This document shows, in pieces, positions 15,228-16,902 of a stretch of 16,902 bases of DNA. The number at the start of each line of letters is the position of its first letter. The stretch's first letter is position 1. Position numbers and translations under genes: made by a program. The notes beneath the pieces are model-generated. The model did no database searches. It saw nothing but the letters and a program-made list of their open reading frames with translations, and was not told the DNA's origin. Source of the DNA: Bacteroidales bacterium UBA5072 (GTDB taxonomy: Bacteria > Bacteroidota > Bacteroidia > Bacteroidales > UBA10428); the NCBI GenBank assembly GCA_002415855.1, contig DIAS01000048.1, positions 1 to 16,902 on the forward strand, given 5' to 3'.

Positions 15228-16181
15228 CTATTGTGTTTTCTTTAATTCAGCCGCAATCTTTTCTTTTGGCAATGCGATATAGCCAGCTTCATGAACGAAC
15301 TTCTGCCCGTCGGTGAGCACCCATTGGATAAATGCTGTCAGCAGCTTGTTGCTCTTCGGATTGCCCTTGGCAACGAAATACAATTCCCTGGCCGGAGGTG
15401 AAGGATATTTTCCCGAGGCAATGGCTGCAATGATATCATTCATGGAATTGTAAAAGTTCTCGTCGGCATCGATCTTGCCGTTGCTGTTCAGATCGAGCGG
15501 AACCACCCTGAGTCCTTTCACCTGTTTCTTGGTGGTAGCATCGTATGCATAGCCAATGTTGTTAAAACCGATGCCCAGAGGGTCCTTTTTGACGGCCTGC
15601 GCCAGTCCGGGATCACCGAAAACACCCACACCCAGCAGATCCTCCTGCTTTTTGCCGAAAAATTTGGCCCACATCTCTGCCGCTCCGCAGGCATCCGACC
15701 GGGTGTACACATGAATGGGAGCGGATGATTTAACGGCAAAGGCCTGTGACCAACCCTTTACCTTGCCGGTAATCCAGATGTTGTTACCCACGTCTTTCTT
15801 TAGTCCTTTTGCCAGAATTTCATTCAATGCCGGATTCTGTTCGCTCACTACGGGCACTACCGCATCTTTTGTAACTGCAATCGGGAACGCCCCTTTTTTA
15901 ATTTCTTCAGGATAAATTTCGCGTGAGACCATGCCGATATCCACCATTCCGTTTAATGCATCAGCGATACCCTTGCCGGCTCCGCCGGCTGATATATCAA
16001 TCCGTACTTCCGGATGTATCTTTCTGAATTCCTCGGCCCATTTTATGGTCATGGGATAAAGGGCAAAGGCTCCTGAAATGCTGAGCTGCCCTTTGAGTTT
16101 TTCCTGGCCAAAGGACCGGGTGGCAGGAACCGCCATTATCAGTATAATTAGGCACAGACTTGTAATAATTGTTTTTTTCAT
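15228..16181 (-). CDS. pstS: PstS-like periplasmic phosphate-binding protein with EF-hand loop
   Basis: The 317-residue periplasmic binding protein delivers its ligand to PstCA. A signal peptide covers about residues 1-25 (hydrophobic ITSLCLIILIMAV, cleavage near SFG/Q). Ligand-pocket segments are ISGAFALYP (35-43), SAGGAGKGIADALNG (64-78), DIGMVSRE (81-88) and RSDACGAAE (161-169). Compared with E. coli PstS, R161, D163 and G166 are kept, but the Ser and Thr of RxDGSGT are replaced by Cys and Ala. D230 to E241 (DLNSNGKIDADE) is a textbook EF-hand calcium loop: D, N and N at positions 1, 3 and 5, G at 6, I at 8, D at 9, E at 12. Phosphate is the likely ligand from operon context, but another oxyanion cannot be excluded. 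It lies 42 bases after the porin stop. Confidence 0.88.
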   Translation of the reverse strand: MKKTIITSLCLIILIMAVPATRSFGQEKLKGQLSISGAFALYPMTIKWAEEFRKIHPEVRIDISAGGAGKGIADALNGMVDIGMVSREIYPEEIKKGAFPIAVTKDAVVPVVSEQNPALNEILAKGLKKDVGNNIWITGKVKGWSQAFAVKSSAPIHVYTRSDACGAAEMWAKFFGKKQEDLLGVGVFGDPGLAQAVKKDPLGIGFNNIGYAYDATTKKQVKGLRVVPLDLNSNGKIDADENFYNSMNDIIAAIASGKYPSPPARELYFVAKGNPKSNKLLTAFIQWVLTDGQKFVHEAGYIALPKEKIAAELKKTQ

Positions 16182-16223
16182 TTTAATACAGTATAATTTT
16201 TTATTTATCTTTAATTGAGCCGA

Positions 16224-16902
16224 TTAGAAACTGATTTGTAACTGTAAGGCTGTAAAGTTGTTGTCAACACTTGTGCCTTCTTCCTGTTTAAAAGTATAGG
16301 CTGCCTGAAGCGCAACATTCGGATTAATATAGTAGTTCAAGCCAAAGGTTATGTTGTTGAAAATATTGTCATCCTTATCAAGATCTTTGTCGAACGATTC
16401 GTAGCGACCAGCCAGCTGAATTTTATTGGGTAATAAAAAGGCAGCAAGCTGAGCATAATATCCCGAGCGGGAAACTTCGCCATCCTGAAATACAATATAC
16501 TCTGCCGAGGCGCTTAAAAATTTATACGTATAGTTGATCTCGCCTCCAAATCTCTTTCGTTTTCCCAGTTGTTCAGAGGAAACATTTATTCCAATTTTAC
16601 TAAGAGAAAGTGAGTCGGGAGTCCAGCCCGAAACAAACGAACCGCCCAAATCAAGTCCCTTAACAGGATGAAGTATTAGTCTTCCACTAATGTCTTTCCC
16701 GTCGGTGAGATCGGGTCTGTTAATCCCTGAACCGTTAAATACCCCAATCCGATATTCGACTAGTTTGGTATCGTTAAACGAAATCAGGCTTCCGAAAACA
16801 GTAATTCCTATGTCACGCCCATTGTTGTCACCCAGTATATCGCCCCTGCGGAAAGTTGCAGCTTCCACAACCTGTGCCCTGTCAGCAAGTATTAATTTCG
16901 TA
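16224..16902 (-). CDS. Phosphate-selective porin (Porin_O_P family), partial: 5' end outside the window
   Basis: The C-terminal part (about 225 codons) of an outer-membrane beta-barrel is present, and the frame stays open to the window edge, so the start and signal peptide are not seen. A GTG at 16868 is internal, not a start. Alternating hydrophobic strands and segments such as YRIGVFNGSGIN, ISGRLILHPVKGLDLGGSFV and KIQLAGRYESF match the OprP/OprO-like Porin_O_P family. The final strand ends in a phenylalanine (ALQLQISF), as BAM substrates usually do. It probably lets phosphate or similar anions across the outer membrane. It is the first visible gene of the pst operon; any promoter and Pho-type control site would lie outside this window. 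Confidence 0.88.
   Translation of the reverse strand, partial: TKLILADRAQVVEAATFRRGDILGDNNGRDIGITVFGSLISFNDTKLVEYRIGVFNGSGINRPDLTDGKDISGRLILHPVKGLDLGGSFVSGWTPDSLSLSKIGINVSSEQLGKRKRFGGEINYTYKFLSASAEYIVFQDGEVSRSGYYAQLAAFLLPNKIQLAGRYESFDKDLDKDDNIFNNITFGLNYYINPNVALQAAYTFKQEEGTSVDNNFTALQLQISF

Noticed and set aside
12637..16902. Pst-like operon as a tungstate or molybdate importer
   Set aside because: PstA/PstC landmarks, the PstB segment MSIFDNVAYGPRIHG and the leading Porin_O_P gene all favour phosphate; the altered PstS pocket alone is not enough to rename it.

Overview
The window looks like a chromosomal segment of a member of the Bacteroidota, probably an uncultured Bacteroidales-type organism. 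The evidence is Bacteroidota-type promoters (TTTG, a 19-21 nt spacer, then TAnnTTTG), start codons without clear Shine-Dalgarno sequences, a Porin_O_P outer-membrane protein, and MutS, class V aminotransferase and DUF2007 proteins of the kind seen in that phylum. This assignment is inferred from sequence features only.

Layout. Positions 1-410 hold no gene I can support. From 418 to about 1130 lies a minus-strand tRNA region: tRNA-Gly(GCC) with its own terminator, then tRNA-Leu(UAA), then a small GIY-YIG endonuclease gene. Beyond that gene is a second, broken copy of the tRNA-Leu 3' end, interrupted in the T-loop by a perfectly delimited 35-bp hairpin, and finally a strong terminator. This looks like a small tRNA-associated insertion. 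From 1282 to 4009, plus strand, a good promoter drives a four-helix membrane protein, an XRE-type repressor and an unusually long class V aminotransferase. The N-terminal third of that aminotransferase appears to be a shortened, lysine-less copy of the same fold. A 22-bp tandem repeat follows it.

mutS (minus) and a methyltransferase (plus) diverge from an intergenic region carrying an 8-bp tandem repeat. The plus-strand genes continue with a DUF2007 protein, a 7-bp repeat that runs into the next start codon, a winged-helix O-methyltransferase-like protein, and a Tat-exported aldo/keto reductase with two [4Fe-4S] motifs. A GH30 lipoprotein glycosidase (minus) converges on the reductase and diverges from a GNAT acetyltransferase (plus).

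From 12637 to the window end a minus-strand operon encodes, in transcription order, a Porin_O_P porin (5' part outside the window), PstS, PstC, PstA and PstB. Together these would move phosphate, or a related oxyanion, across the outer membrane, capture it in the periplasm and import it. phoU does not follow pstB. PstS contains a canonical EF-hand loop and altered anion-pocket residues, and PstB has a non-standard ABC signature. The most interesting items are the tRNA/GIY-YIG/hairpin structure, the duplicated aminotransferase, the repeat arrays at mutS and at a methyltransferase start, and the variant Pst system.
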